A program made the position numbers and the translations under genes. Source: Rhinopithecus roxellana (lineage: Eukaryota; Chordata; Mammalia; Primates; Cercopithecidae). Taken from it: a stretch of 64,000 nt of DNA. Numbering within the stretch: position 1 is the first letter of the stretch; every line of letters begins with the position of its first letter. Shown piece by piece: positions 22,740 to 33,983 of this stretch. Under the pieces are notes generated by a model. It had not been told where the DNA came from, searched no databases, and saw nothing but the letters and a program-made list of their open reading frames with translations. The stretch spans positions 92,968,297-93,032,296 of the forward strand of contig NC_044566.1 of NCBI RefSeq assembly GCF_007565055.1, read 5' to 3'.

Positions 22740-23480
22740 ACGACACCTAAAAACACACCCTGGAAAGCTTAAGACAAAGCCACTGCCGCGGGGCCCTGGA
22801 AGCGGACCTCGGGCAAGGCAGAAATATGCCTCCCCAAGGCCATCAGCCGCCTCGGAGGGCGTGCGGGCACCCAACTGCCTCTGCCCTAGGCCTCTCTGCT
22901 CCGCAGGATCCCCGAGAGGAACAGCTGCAACGAGGGATGCCTCCTGAGCCCGCTGCCACGCGAACTGCGGGTGGGAGGAGAGCGAGGGGTGCAGCTGAGG
23001 CGGAACCGGGACGCTGGGGCAGCCGGACCCAGCCAGCGCTCTCCCGGCGCCACCCACCCAGAGGCGGCACGGCTGGAAGCCCGGTGAAGCCCGGACCCGC
23101 GAAGGCCCCGTCGCTCCTCACCTTCAGGGTCCGCAGCGCCGAGCTCAACATCAGCTGCTGCGGCGGCCACCGCCCACGCCGTCCGGCAGCGACCAGCGCT
23201 GCTGTCCCGACCCAGAGCCCCGCCATTGTTGTCCCCGCAGATCGCCCCTCCGTTGACCTCTCACCAGCCGGAGAGAGGCGGAGAAGAGGAGCGCCTGGGC
23301 TTCGACAAATCACGAGCCAGAAATCCGATGCCCCACCCCCTAACTTGAGGGAAGGGGAGCGTGAGTGGTCGGCCAGATCCGCCGGATCCGGCAGACTGGA
23401 GACGCGCTAGGACCCGGAAGGCTAGTGGGCTGGCGGCGTGTCAGGTCCCTGGCTGAGCTGGGGGCCACTGGCCAGAGCCG
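22740..23480 (-). promoter_or_regulatory. PCCA: CpG island and promoter region of PCCA
   Basis: The only long GC- and CpG-rich unique stretch in the window, surrounding PCCA exon 1 and its 5' UTR. No TATA box is evident, as expected for a housekeeping metabolic gene. Visible sites include a CACCC/GC-type box at 23331-23340 (GGGGGTGGGG on the minus strand) about 105 bp upstream of the ATG, and an exact EGR1-type site GCGTGGGCG (minus strand) at 23171-23179 inside coding exon 1. The transcription start cannot be read from sequence; 23240-23400 is the likely range. An E-box CACGTG lies at 23572-23577, just outside. Such islands are often bidirectional, so a divergent plus-strand transcript is possible but not shown. 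Confidence 0.8.
23122..23226 (-). CDS. PCCA: PCCA coding exon 1 (propionyl-CoA carboxylase alpha, mitochondrial)
   Basis: First coding exon, 105 nt, 35 codons, beginning MAGLWVGTAALVAAGRRGRW and ending in ALRTLK, which I recognise as the N-terminus of PCCA. PCCA is the biotin-carrying alpha subunit of propionyl-CoA carboxylase; in the mitochondrial matrix it carboxylates biotin for conversion of propionyl-CoA to methylmalonyl-CoA (catabolism of Val, Ile, Met, Thr and odd-chain fatty acids). The exon encodes most of the mitochondrial targeting sequence: rich in Arg, Leu and Ala, with no Asp or Glu. The ATG (23224-23226) has a strong Kozak context (A at -3, G at +4). The frame stays open upstream but I see no in-frame ATG there; the codon at 23311-23313 is GTG. 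The exon ends in AAG followed by the donor GTGAGG (GT at 23121-23120), phase 0, and joins exon 2 exactly. It lies in a CpG island. Confidence 0.96.
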
Positions 23481-23885
23481 ACCCCAGGAGTGAGAGAGGC
23501 AGGGACACGCGTGAGTTCCGGCGACCTGCAGCGGGCAAACCCCGTACCTTCCCAGCATCGGCTCAGCAACTCACGTGCATCCAGGCCGGTTAATGTCAGT
23601 GAGTCACCTCCTCGCCCTGGCCACCCTGGAGTCCTGAGAATCCGAAGTTCCAGACAAATGCCCAAACTACATTCCTGCCTGTTTGAAAGCGTAAATTGCA
23701 AAGCACAAATCCAGGTAAAGTTTTGAACGACTGGGATAACACATGAAAAGTTCTAGGTCTGGAAATCAGAGATCCGAGCTCAAGTCCTACCTCTGCCACT
23801 TAATATCTGCGCGTGAAAGAAATTAGCCACAACTAGAGTCAGTCTTTGTTGCTTGCAATCAGAAACCCTTGTTAGTACAACTACT

Positions 23886-24185
23886 GGCCAGGCGCGGTGA
23901 CTTACGCCTGTAATCCCAGCACCTTGGGAGGCCGAGGCGGGAGGATAACCTGAGGTCAGGAGTTGGAGACCAGCCCGGCCAACGTGCTGAAACCCCGTCT
24001 CTACTAAAAATACAAAAACTAGCTGGGCGTGGTGGCGCACTCCTGTAATCCCAGTTACTCGAGAGGAGGCTGAGACATGAGAATTGCTTGAACCCGGGAG
24101 GTGGAGGTTGCAGTGAGCCGAATCATGCCACCACACTCCAGCCTGGGTGACAAAGCAAACTCCGTTTCGAGAAATAAAATAAAAA
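23886..24185 (+). mobile_element. AluS
   Basis: Full; duplication TTAGTACAACTACT / TTAGTACAACTATT (23872-23885, 24186-24199). Confidence 0.95.
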
Positions 24186-24214
24186 TTAGTACAACTATTA
24201 AGGGCCGGGCCTTG

Positions 24215-24362
24215 TGCAAGAGCCTCAGATTCCCTCTTACTTTAGACTTTACAAGAATCTTAATGGAGTATATATTATTTCCATTTGGAGAAACTGAAGC
24301 TGTAGCAGGGTAAAGTCACTCAGCGAGTAAAAGGTCAAACTAGGGTTTGAACCCAAATCTGG
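24215..24362 (-). mobile_element. MIR element, antisense
   Basis: 'ggagaaactgaagctg ... gtcactcagcgagtaaaagg ... gggtttgaacccaaat', the reverse of the MIR core. Confidence 0.7.
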
Positions 24363-24394
24363 CTGCCTTGAGGGACTGGGCTCGTGTTTTGCTA

Positions 24395-24590
24395 TATTAG
24401 GGAAATTTTAAAATATATACAAAAGAGCAAATAGTACTATGATCACCCAGATACCCATTACACCGCACCAACGAATCAACATTTTGTCAATCTTGTTTCA
24501 TCTATTCCGCTTTATATTTTTTGCAGGAATATTTAAAAGCAAATCTAAGACATCAGACCATCTCACCTATAAACACATCAGTATTAGGGG
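24395..24590. mobile_element. L1M fragment
   Basis: 'agcaaatagtactatgatcacccagatacccatta ... caatcttgtttcatctatt' resembles old L1M 3' sequence. Confidence 0.5.
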
Positions 24591-25029
24591 TTCTGCTCTT
24601 AACTACTTTGCATCTCCTGCAGAGTCGCCTTGAGAGAGTTACAAAGCTAGGAATGACCTAGAGTACGCTACAGCATGGTAAATGCCAAAAGAGAGATAAA
24701 TAAAATGGGGATATCAGAAAGGTGACATTTAGTGGAATTTTAAAATGTAAGTATGGACTTTTGTGACAAAATGAAAAGGATTATCAATTTCACAGGACTT
24801 CTCTCTTATGTACCTCAGTCTTCATTCATTTTCTTCCTGGGAAACCTGCTTTTCTTTTTTCTTTTTTTGTTTTTTTCTTTTCCCCATGTTTTACCCTTTG
24901 AGTTAGTTTTCCTTAGGCCCTATTTGTTTTCCATATAGGAGTTCTTTTTATGAAAGGCACTTGTAGCAGAAACTGCTTCTCATACTATCCATTCTCCATG
25001 CATTACTTTAATAAGAGTGCTCCTGAGAT

Positions 25030-25580
25030 CTAGCTGGGTACATGGCCACCCAGCGAAAGGCTGCAATAGCCAGCCTCCCTTACAACAAGGGGTAGCGCCA
25101 TGACTAAGGTCTGGAATGTACGGATTCTTCCCTCCATGCCTTCTTCTTTCTTACCTAAATAAAGATCTACATTTCCCAACTCCCACTGCAGCAAGGGTGC
25201 TTACCAAGATTTGGTTACTAAGTTTTGGCCAATAGGACATAAGGACAAGTGACATAGACAACTTTTGCGTTATGCCTTTAAAGGGAAAGGCATGCCTTCC
25301 ACTTTCCCTTCTCCTCTTTCCAGTTTGCCAGAATGTGGACACAACAGTGGAGGTAAAGTTGTCATCTCAGATGATAAGAAGGAAGTTAGGTGATCCAGAA
25401 GGCAAAACAATATACCAGGAGCCTTGAGGTGCCTGATTCTGTGGAGCTGCCATGTCAACCCTGGAACGCTTTGTTCCAATTTTTATGCAAGCAAGTAAAA
25501 TACTGTATCTTGTTAAGTTACTGCATTGTGTGTGTTTGTTTTGCCTTTGTTACAGCAGCTACATGTGTATCCTAAATGAT
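25030..25580 (+). mobile_element. Old LTR-like repeat, family not assigned
   Basis: 'ggccaataggacataagg', 'ccctttaaagggaaaggcatgcc'-like text and the end 'ttaagttactgcattg ... gttacagcagctac' look like an old LTR. I could not name the family. Confidence 0.45.
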
Positions 25581-25630
25581 AGAGCACTGATATTTATCTT
25601 TGCCTTTTCCATTTAAAGTTATAGATTGTG

Positions 25631-25957
25631 GGCCAGGCACGGTGGCTCACGCCTGTAATCCCAGCACTTTGGGAAGCCAAGGCGGGCGGATCACGAGGTC
25701 AGGAGATCAAGACCATCCTGGCTAACATGGTGAAACCCCGTCTCTGCTAAAAATACAAAAAAAAATTAGCCAAGCGTGGTGGCCAGTGCCTGTAGTCCCA
25801 GCTCCTCAAGAGGCTGAGGCAGAATGGTGTGAACCCGGGAGGCAGAGCTTGCAGTGAGCCAAGATCACGCCACTGCACTCCAGCCCGGGCGACAGCGAAA
25901 CTCCGTCTCAAAAGAGATAAATAAATAAATAATTTTTTAAATTCAAAAATAAAAATA
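25631..25957 (+). mobile_element. AluS/Y
   Basis: Exact 15-bp duplication AAGTTATAGATTGTG (25616-25630, 25958-25972). Confidence 0.96.
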
Positions 25958-25972
25958 AAGTTATAGATTGTG

Positions 25973-26028
25973 ACTGGGCGCAGTGGCTCATGCCTGTAAT
26001 CCCAACAGTTTGGGAGGCCAAGGCAGGC
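25973..26028 (+). mobile_element. Alu head fragment
   Basis: First 56 nt of an Alu, cut at 'ccaaggcaggcc'. Confidence 0.85.
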
Positions 26029-26950
26029 CTCTCAAACCTAAGCATATAAGTATGTGACAAGAATTCCTTCTCAAAGAATTCAACAGTGGAAGACATCCAG
26101 GGCAGTGACTAGCAAACTTTCTCTAAAGGGACATATTTTCAGGCTTGGAGCACCACAGACATCTGTTGCGTGTTTGTTCTTTAGCAACTCTTTAATCATG
26201 TAAAAAAAAAAAAAAAGAAAATTGTAGTTTTGCAGGCCTTATAAAAACAGAGGACTGACCAGATTTGCCCAAGGGTTACTCTGCTCTGGAGTAACACTAC
26301 GCTAAGTGTGATCCCGGAAACAGTGCCAATCTGCCAACTCTCTGTGATGATTCTGTGATTAAATAAGAACATCTATCTTCTGACTATTTCTTAGGGCTAT
26401 AATAAGAGAAATGCTACTCTCATTTTCTGTAGTTATTCCAGCAGGGACCAATAACTGACACTTTGAGGTTTGCTACTGGCCTGCAGAAACAGTTTGCATC
26501 ATGCTGCCAGTCAAAGACATGTGTCGTGTTTTATGGGCATCCACCATCATCTGAAAACCTTTCTCATGTTGGGAAATTTCCCATGTGATGAGTTCTTCCA
26601 GAGACACGGCCAGAAACTTGCTTTGTCCTCCTTACTTGGAGTTTGGGTGCAGGCAGCGGACCTAGCTGCACTCATAGCTGTGTCTGAAAGAAGAGCAGTG
26701 TGGTGAAGCAGTTGCTACACAGAGTCCGTTTCCTAGTGAGGGCAGCAGTGGAGGCTTCCAGCTGTTAGGAGCACCAGTGACAGAGCTTCTGGCATCAAGT
26801 ACCCACTGCAGTGTCCATGCCAAGCCCTGAAGACCGTGAGGTCTTTGCTGTGGACTTGGAGGAGCAATGGGGTATTTTTTCCTGGCTGTGTAACTTACAG
26901 ATTGATTCTTAGGCCCTTTGAAGATCTTGTGCATTAATGTTCTTAATTTA
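26029..26950. other. Upstream unique sequence
   Basis: No clear repeat or gene. Short open frames on both strands at 26470-26980 show no recognisable protein. Confidence 0.5.
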
Positions 26951-27235
26951 TTTATTTTTGAGACAGGGTCTTGCTCTGTCACCCATGCTGGAGTGCAGTG
27001 GCACGATCTCAGCTCACCGTACCCTCAACCTTCCTGACTCACGTGATCCTCCCACTTCAGCCCCCCAAGTAGCTGGGACTACAGGCATGCACCAACACAC
27101 CTAATTTTTGTAATTTTTGTAGAGACAGACTTTGCCATATTGGCCAGTCTGGTCTTGAACTCCTGGACTCAAGCAATCCACTGGCTCAGCCTCCCAAAGT
27201 ACTGGCATTACAGGCACGAGCCACCATATCCAGCC
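26951..27235 (-). mobile_element. AluJ/S
   Basis: Full; T-run interrupted as TTTATTTATTTTT. Confidence 0.93.
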
Positions 27236-27242
27236 AAGTGAA

Positions 27243-27540
27243 TTTTTTTTTTTTTTTTTTGAGGCGGAGTCTCGCTCTGTGGCCTGGACTGGAGTGCAGT
27301 GGCCAGATCTCAGCTCACTGCAAGCTCCGCCTCCCGGGTTTATGCCGTTCTCCTGCCTCAGCCTCCCGAGTAGCTGGGACTACAGGCGCCCGCCACCTCG
27401 CCCGGCTAGTTTTTGTATTTTTAGTAGAGACGGGGTTTCACCGTGTTAGCCAGGATGGTCTCGATCTTCTGACCTCGTGATCTGCCCATCTCGGCCTCCC
27501 AAAGTGCTGGGATTACAGGCTTGAGCCACCGCGCCCGGCC
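27243..27540 (-). mobile_element. AluY, Old World monkey type
   Basis: Young copy; duplication AAGTGAAT on both sides, placing it next to the older Alu at left. Confidence 0.95.
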
Positions 27541-27576
27541 TCAAGTGAATGTTCTTTAATAAATTCCATTCATATT

Positions 27577-27882
27577 GGCCGGGCAGGGTGGCTCACACCT
27601 GTAATCCCAGCACTTTGGGAGGCCAAGACTGGTGGATCATGAGGTCAGGAGATCGAGACCATCCTGGCTAACATAGTGAAACCCCATCTCTACTAAAATA
27701 CAAAAAAAAAATTAGCCGGGCATGGTGGCGGGCGCCTGTAGTCCCAGCTACTCGGGAGGCTGAGGCAGGAGAATGGCATGAACCCAGGAGGCGGAGCTTG
27801 TAGTGAGCCGAGATCACCCAACTGTACTCCAGCCTGGGCAACAGAGCGAGACTCCATCTCAAAAAAAAAAAAAAAAAAAAAA
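27577..27882 (+). mobile_element. AluY
   Basis: Full. The duplication AAATTCCATTCATATT / AAATTACATTCGTATT (27561-27576, 28183-28198) encloses this and the next Alu. Confidence 0.95.
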
Positions 27883-27884
27883 CA

Positions 27885-28182
27885 GGCCGGGCATGGTGGC
27901 TCATGCCTGTAATCCCAGCACTTTGGGAGGTCGAGGTGGGCGGATCACAAGGTCAGAAGATCGAGACCACGGTGAAACCCCGTCTCTACTAAAAATACAA
28001 AAAATTAGCCGGGCGCGGTTGTGGGCGCCTGTAGTCCCAGCTACTCGGGAGGCTGAGGCAGGAGAATGGCGAGAATCCGGGAGGCAGAGCTTGCAGTGAG
28101 CCGAGATCGCGCCACTGCACTCCAGCCTGGGCGACAGAGCGAGACTCCGTCCCAAAAAAAAAAAAAAAATTAAAAAAAAAAT
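27885..28182 (+). mobile_element. AluY in the tail of the preceding AluY
   Basis: Full; no separate duplication beyond the shared one. Confidence 0.94.
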
Positions 28183-28338
28183 AAATTACATTCGTATTTA
28201 AACTAGCTAGATTCCTCTTGTTGCTGATACATATGCCTACAAATGAATGATATTAGCTTGCTACCCTAAATTATAAATGGTAAACATATATTATTACAAA
28301 TGACCAGAGAGCTCTCTTCATTCAATAATAATTTATTA

Positions 28339-28634
28339 GGCCGGGGGCAGTGGCTCACACCTGTAATCCCAGCATTTGGGAGGCGGAGGCGGGTGGATCA
28401 CCTGAGGTCAGGAGTTCGAGACCAGCCTGACCAACATGGAGAAATCCCATCTCTACTAAAAATACAAAATTAGCAGGGCATGGTGGCGCATGCCTGTAAT
28501 CCCAGCTACTCAGGAGGGTGAGGCAGGAGAATCACTTCAACTCAGGAGGCACAGGTTGTGGTGACCTGAGATCGCACGTTGCACTCCAGCCTGGGCAACA
28601 AAAGCAAAACTCCAGTCTCAAAAGAAAAAAAAAA
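28339..28634 (+). mobile_element. AluS
   Basis: Full; flanks AATAATTTATTA / AAGAATTTATTGA. Confidence 0.94.
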
Positions 28635-29267
28635 GAATTTATTGAGTTATTTTGTTGCAGTTAGTGTGACAGAAATACAAAAGTTTGGTCCCTTTTCTCC
28701 AAGAGTTTAAAATGTATCCTAAGAGTCCGAAGTAGCATCCTGAAAACAAATGATAAGCATTAAGTTGTGCACCACTCTACGCAAGCCCACTTCTAAACAG
28801 CCCATGGAACGCCTACCATGCCCATAACTTTTTCTCAGTATAGCAGCCACAGGAGATGCCTTAAGCTTTAAGTAGCCATTCTTTGTGTCAAGTAACATTC
28901 TCATTCTGGCAACAATTTATTGGCCCGAGAATTTGAACCCAACAATCATGGGGAACAATCTTGGGGAAATTCTTGAATATGATTGAGTCCCCTGGCATCT
29001 CTGTGTAACATTTCTTCTCACAGGAACAAGTCAGTAGTAGTTTATGAACACTGATCTTAAGCAAAATATGCCAAGATTCCCCTAACTTATATCTGCATTG
29101 AGAGAACAAGTAACATTTGTAAATACTGTTATTTAGGAACGTTTATCGTTAATCTACACTTATTAGAAAGAGTAAGCAAGCAAAAGGATAAACTTGATTG
29201 TTTGTATCCTAAAAGATTAAAAGAGCTACAAATAATGTATTTCTGGCTCAGATGAAAAGGAGGAGTA
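28635..29267. other. Upstream unique sequence
   Basis: Nothing recognised. Confidence 0.5.
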
Positions 29268-29567
29268 GGCTGGGCATGGTGGCTCACACCTGTAATCCCA
29301 GCACTTTGGAAGTCCAAGGCAGGCAGATCACCTGAGGTCAGGAGTTTGAGAGCAGCCTGGCCAACATGGTGAAAACCCATCTCTACTGAAAATACAAAGA
29401 TTAGCCAGGTATAGTGACACATGCCTATAATCCCAGCTACTGAGGAGTCTGAGGCACAAGAATCGCCTGAACCTGGGAGCCTGGGAGGCAGAGGTTACAG
29501 TGAGCCTAGATCACGCCACTGCACTCCAGCCTTGGTGGCAGAGTGAGACTCTTGTCTCAAAAAAAAG
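29268..29567 (+). mobile_element. AluS
   Basis: Full. GGAGGAGTA before it recurs after the next Alu (29882-29890). Confidence 0.94.
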
Positions 29568-29876
29568 AGCCAGGTGCAGTGGCTTATGCCTGTAATCCCA
29601 GCACTTTGGGAGGCCACAGCGGGTGGATCACCTGAAGTCAGGAGTTCAAGACCAGCATGGCCAACATGGTGAAACCCCATTACTACTAAAATACAAAAAT
29701 TAGCCAGGCATGATGGCAGGTGCCTGTAATCCCAGCTACTCAGGAAGCTGAGACAGGAGAATCGCTTGAACCCGGGAGACGGTGGTTGCAGTGAGCCGTG
29801 ATCATGCCACTGCACTCCAGGCTGGGCAGCTGAGCGAGACTCAGTCTCAAAAATAAATAAATAAATAAATAAGTAA
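29568..29876 (+). mobile_element. AluS in the tail of the preceding AluS
   Basis: Full; tail is (AAAT)n. Confidence 0.94.
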
Positions 29877-29904
29877 ATGAAGGAGGAGTAGACAAAATAC
29901 TAAT

Positions 29905-30140
29905 TATTAATGTTTATTGAATGCTTACTCTATTCCAGAAACTGGCCATTCTAAGTGACCTGAATGTATTCTTAATCCTCACAGTTCTGTAAGATGGGTA
30001 CTATTATTATCTCCTCTTACAGATGAGCTGGTTAAACAATTTGCTGAAGGCAAACAGCTAGTAAGTGACAGGGCAGGGATAATGAACCTAGGCAGTGGGC
30101 GTTCAGAGCACATATACTCCACTATGCTAAACCACCTCTC
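29905..30140 (-). mobile_element. MIR element, antisense
   Basis: 'tattgaatgcttactctattccag ... atcctcacagttctg ... cttacagatgagctgg ... gctagtaagtgacagggcag'. Confidence 0.75.
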
Positions 30141-30437
30141 TTCAGGTGGCTGCAATTGCAGCTTTTAATATTTTTTCTCAAAAGAAAAAAAAAAAAAGAC
30201 TTGAGGTTAGAATGGAAAAGTGTCAGGAATTAATGGACCTCATTGGCAGGTACACAGTTATTACATTATTCTAAGTTTCTCTGTATATTTCAATCACAAT
30301 ATTAACACAATTTAAGTAAAAATAAAAATTACGCTGTTTAGCAGAAACAAAGTAATCAGTATGTACATATGAGTCAGGGAAGACTTTTACAGAATAGGAG
30401 ACACTTGTGCTGGATCTTAAAAAGTAGTCAAAAGATA

Positions 30438-30748
30438 GGCCAGGTGAGGTGGTTCACACCTGTAATCCCAGTACTTTGGGAGGTCGAGGTGGGAGGACCC
30501 CGTGAGCCCAAAAGTTCTAGACCAGACTTGGTAACAAAAGGAGACCCCTTGTCTCTACAAATAAAAAATTTAGCCAAGGATGATGGTACACACCTGTAGT
30601 CCCAGCGACTTGAGAGGCTGAGATGGGAGGATTACTTGAGCCCAGTAGATAGGGACTGCAGTGAACTATGATCACACCACTGCACTCCTGCCCAGGCAAC
30701 AGAGCGAGACCTTGTTTCAAAGCAAGCAAACAAACAAACAAAAACAAA
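30438..30748 (+). mobile_element. AluJ
   Basis: Full, diverged; tail (AAAC)n-like. Confidence 0.92.
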
Positions 30749-31239
30749 GATAGATAAATGGACATTCTGGGTGAAAAGAGAATGCCACGTGCCACATAGC
30801 AAGACGTGAAGCTAGCCACATGCATTCCCAAGTTACAAATGGTACCACGTGAGTGGAGAAAATATTAGAGACAAGTCTTCAGGAATAGGCAAGGGCCAGG
30901 TCCTAAAGAAAGTGAATACTGTTCTAAAGATTTTGGAGTTTTTATCTAAGAGGCCAGAGATTACACTGAGGCAAAACTGGGGCCACATGTGGCACAAAGC
31001 TATGTTCAGTGTGTGTGGACGTGTATGTGCAAATTTGAATTAGTTAACTACATATATATCCAAAATATGGCAGCTTTCACATAAAATTTTAAGTTTTCTA
31101 CTTCTCATGAGAAATCAAAATATTTAACAATACAGGGATACAGTATAATAACTATTTAGATAGCATTTACACTGTATAAGGGCAGCTCACTTTGCCACAT
31201 CCTGTGCTTTACTCTGATGTAGACACTTGGGGTTTTTGT

Positions 31240-31542
31240 AGTTTTTTGTTTTTTGTTTTTTTTGAGACTGAGTCTCTCTCTGTTGCCCAGGCTGGAGTGC
31301 AGTGGCACCATCTCGACTCACTGCAACCTCCACCTCCCAGGTTCAAGTGATTCTCCTGCCTCAGCCTCTCGAGTAGCTGGGATTATAGGCACGTGCCACC
31401 AAGCCCAGCTAATTTTTGTATTTTTAGTACAGACGGAGTTTCACCATGTTGACCAGGCTGGTCTCGAACTCTTGACCTCAGGTGATCTGCCCTCCTCGGC
31501 CTCCCAAAGTGCTGGGATTACAAGCATGAGCCACCACGCCAT
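31240..31542 (-). mobile_element. AluS
   Basis: Full. Confidence 0.94.
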
Positions 31543-31576
31543 CTGACATTTGTATTTTTTATCCCTGTTCATTCTT

Positions 31577-31871
31577 TTTGTTTTTTCGGGGGACGAAGTT
31601 TCTCTCTTATCACCCAGGCTGGAGTGCAGTGGCGTGATCCCAGCTCACTGCAGCCTCCACCTCCCGGGTTCAAGTGACTCTCCTGCCTCAGCCTCCCAAG
31701 TAGCTGGGATTACAGTGCATGGCACCACGCCTGGCTAATTTTTGTATTTTTAGTCAAGATAGGGTTTTGCCATTTTGGCCAGGCTGGTCTTGAACTTCTG
31801 ACTTCAGAAGATTCATCTGCCTCGGCCTCCCAAAGTGCTGGGATTACAGGCATGAGCCACCACACCTGGCC
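31577..31871 (-). mobile_element. AluS
   Basis: Full; tail reads TTTTTGTTTTTTCGGGGG. Confidence 0.93.
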
Positions 31872-31965
31872 CTAATTGTGTCATTTCTGTTATATTCATT
31901 AGCTAACATCTTGTAAAGAAGAAACTTTTCTTTTTTACTCTCCCATCTGTCTCTGTCTGTCACAT

Positions 31966-31985
31966 GCGCGCACACACACACACAC
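31966..31985 (+). repeat. Short (CA)n microsatellite
   Basis: About ten CA dinucleotides, starting GCGCGCA. Confidence 0.85.
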
Positions 31986-32195
31986 CACTGTGGCCTCGGC
32001 GCGTTATTTGCTCAATGAGTAACATTCTTTCCATTATTCAGAATTTCCCAAATCTCAAGTAATATAGAAAGGACAAACAGAATTCTCAGACTCTAGTTGA
32101 ATTTTCAGAAACGCTTGAACTTCCTTGACCCAAACTATTGCCTTTTCTCTTAATGACAGTGAAGTCAACTCCATAGGTAGCCCATTAACTCTCAA

Positions 32196-32271
32196 AATCC
32201 TGGCCTCAGTGTTCCTCCTCTCTTGGCCTTCCAAAGTGTTGGGATTACAAGCGTGAGCCACAGTGCTTGGC
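32196..32271 (-). mobile_element. Alu head fragment with target duplication
   Basis: Only the first 75-90 nt of an Alu, flanked by TAGCCCATTAACTCTCA / TAGCCCATTGACTCTCA. Confidence 0.8.
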
Positions 32272-32399
32272 CTAGCCCATTGACTCTCAGCCTATTAACT
32301 GATACTCAGTTATCTTATCTGCCTGGGAATGTTGCTCCTATTATACACTCTGTCTTATTATAAGCTGATATAGCCAATATTGCATATGACTGGGGTGAT

Positions 32400-32690
32400 A
32401 CACTTGGTTTTGTAAAAACTGAGGTAAAATAGGCATAACAAAATTTAGCATTTTAACCATCTTTCAGTGTATGGTCCAGTGGCATTAAGTACATTCACAC
32501 TGTTGTGCCATTATCACCACTATCCATCCCAAACATTTTTCATCTTGCAAAACTGAAACTCTATCCATTAAACACTAACCCCTCATTTTCCTCCTTCCCC
32601 CAGCCTCTTGCAACCACCATCTACTTTCTCTCACTATGAATATGGCTACTCTAGGTACTTCACATAAGTGGAATTGATACACTCCTATCA
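32400..32690 (-). mobile_element. L1M 3'-end fragment, antisense
   Basis: 'actgaggtaaaataggcataac ... ttaagtacattcacactgttg ... ttgcaaccaccatctac'. Same region as 11628-11935 and 37351-37740. Confidence 0.8.
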
Positions 32691-32754
32691 ACAAGTATTT
32701 GTTTTATCAAGAAACATGAACACCTTTTCAAAAACATCCTTCAAAACAATCCCA

Positions 32755-33086
32755 GGCCAGGAACAGTAGCTCACACCTATAATCCCCACACTTTGGGAGA
32801 CTGAAGCAAGAGAACCACTTGAGGCCAGAAGTTTGAGACCAACCTGAGCAACATAGCAAGACATGATGTGTACAAAAAATTTTTAAAAAACAAAAAATTA
32901 GTAGGGCATGGTGACATGCACCTGTAGTCCCAGCAACTGGGGAGGCTGAGATGGGAGGATCACTTGAGGCTGGAAGTTTGAGTACTGTGATCCTGCTACA
33001 GTGCTATGATCCTGCTACTGCACTCTGCACTCCAGCATGGGCACCAGAGCAAAACCCCATCTAAAAAAACAAAAACCAAAAACCAT
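32755..33086 (+). mobile_element. AluJ
   Basis: Full, very diverged. Confidence 0.9.
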
Positions 33087-33231
33087 TCACAGTTTAAAAT
33101 GTAGGGGCTTCCTCTGCTGAAGGACACATCAGAAAAAGACTGCCCTTTACCTCAATGGAAAGGACCTTGTAGGCACTAATTAACAAACACCACAGCAATT
33201 GAACTCTAGGGTACTGATCCTTGCATCCTTT

Positions 33232-33527
33232 CTTTCTTCTTTTTAAGACAGGGCCTTTGTCACTCAGGTTGGAGTGCAGCGATGCAATCATAGCTCACTG
33301 TAAGCTCAAATGCCCTGGTTCAAATGATCCACCTCAGCCTCCAAGTAGCTGGGACTACAGGCATGTGCCACCACACCCAGCTAATTTTTTTTTTTTTTTT
33401 TTTAGAGATGGGGTCTTGCCATGTTGCCCAGGCTGGTCTCAGACACCTGCCCGCAAGTCCTCAAGACATCCTCCCACCTCAGCATCCCAAAGTGCTGGGA
33501 TTACAGTCATGAGCCACTGCACCCAGC
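33232..33527 (-). mobile_element. AluJ
   Basis: Full, diverged. Confidence 0.92.
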
Positions 33528-33983
33528 TATATCCCTGTTTCTTGAGGAAGGATAAATTAGCCATTCTTGAATCAGGAAGACATTGCTACCAGAGACCTCA
33601 ACTGGAGAATTCTGAGGAATCCTCCAGAAGTGGAAAACTGCCAGAAAGGGACAACATCCACTGAAGACCATAGGAACAAGATAATTACTGCATGAAGACA
33701 GCCCAAGACCTGAGGACCGTAGAAGATAAGGAGCTGGAGCTATGTGTTTGTCACACTTCAATCTGCATGCAGCCTTTTCATACTTTTTCTAGATATTTTC
33801 TTTCATCTTTTTTGGTTTATGGTGTGCTTTGTTGACAGACAGCGTGTTACCTCAACTAGAGTAACTATAAGCAACGATTTCTTAGAGCCAGATAGAACCA
33901 GCTTATGAAAATCAATTGTTAAATTGTCAGGAATGTTACCAGATGGTTGTGAAACCACTGGTGGCTTGAAATCAGTCTACAGG

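Larger units (their letters stand above)
3857..23121 (-). other. PCCA: PCCA intron 1 (19,265 bp)
   Basis: Bounded by GT (23121-23120) and AG (3858-3857) on the minus strand. It holds about 26 Alu elements in both orientations, a solo LTR12, a Tigger1 fossil, an MLT1-type LTR, L2 and MIR relics and hAT relics. I saw no further PCCA exon in it. Confidence 0.9.

Noticed and set aside
22843..23313. PCCA N-terminal extension starting upstream at 23313
   Set aside because: The codon at 23311-23313 is GTG, not ATG. The ATG at 23226 has a strong Kozak context and gives the known N-terminus. The frame past 23122 reads into the intron.
22826..23410. 194-codon open frame on the plus strand
   Set aside because: Opposite strand of PCCA exon 1 in a CpG island; GC-rich DNA has few stops. 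No protein features.
26470..26982. Overlapping open frames on both strands (78 and 106 codons) in unique sequence
   Set aside because: No recognisable domain, signal or splice structure; both are within chance length.
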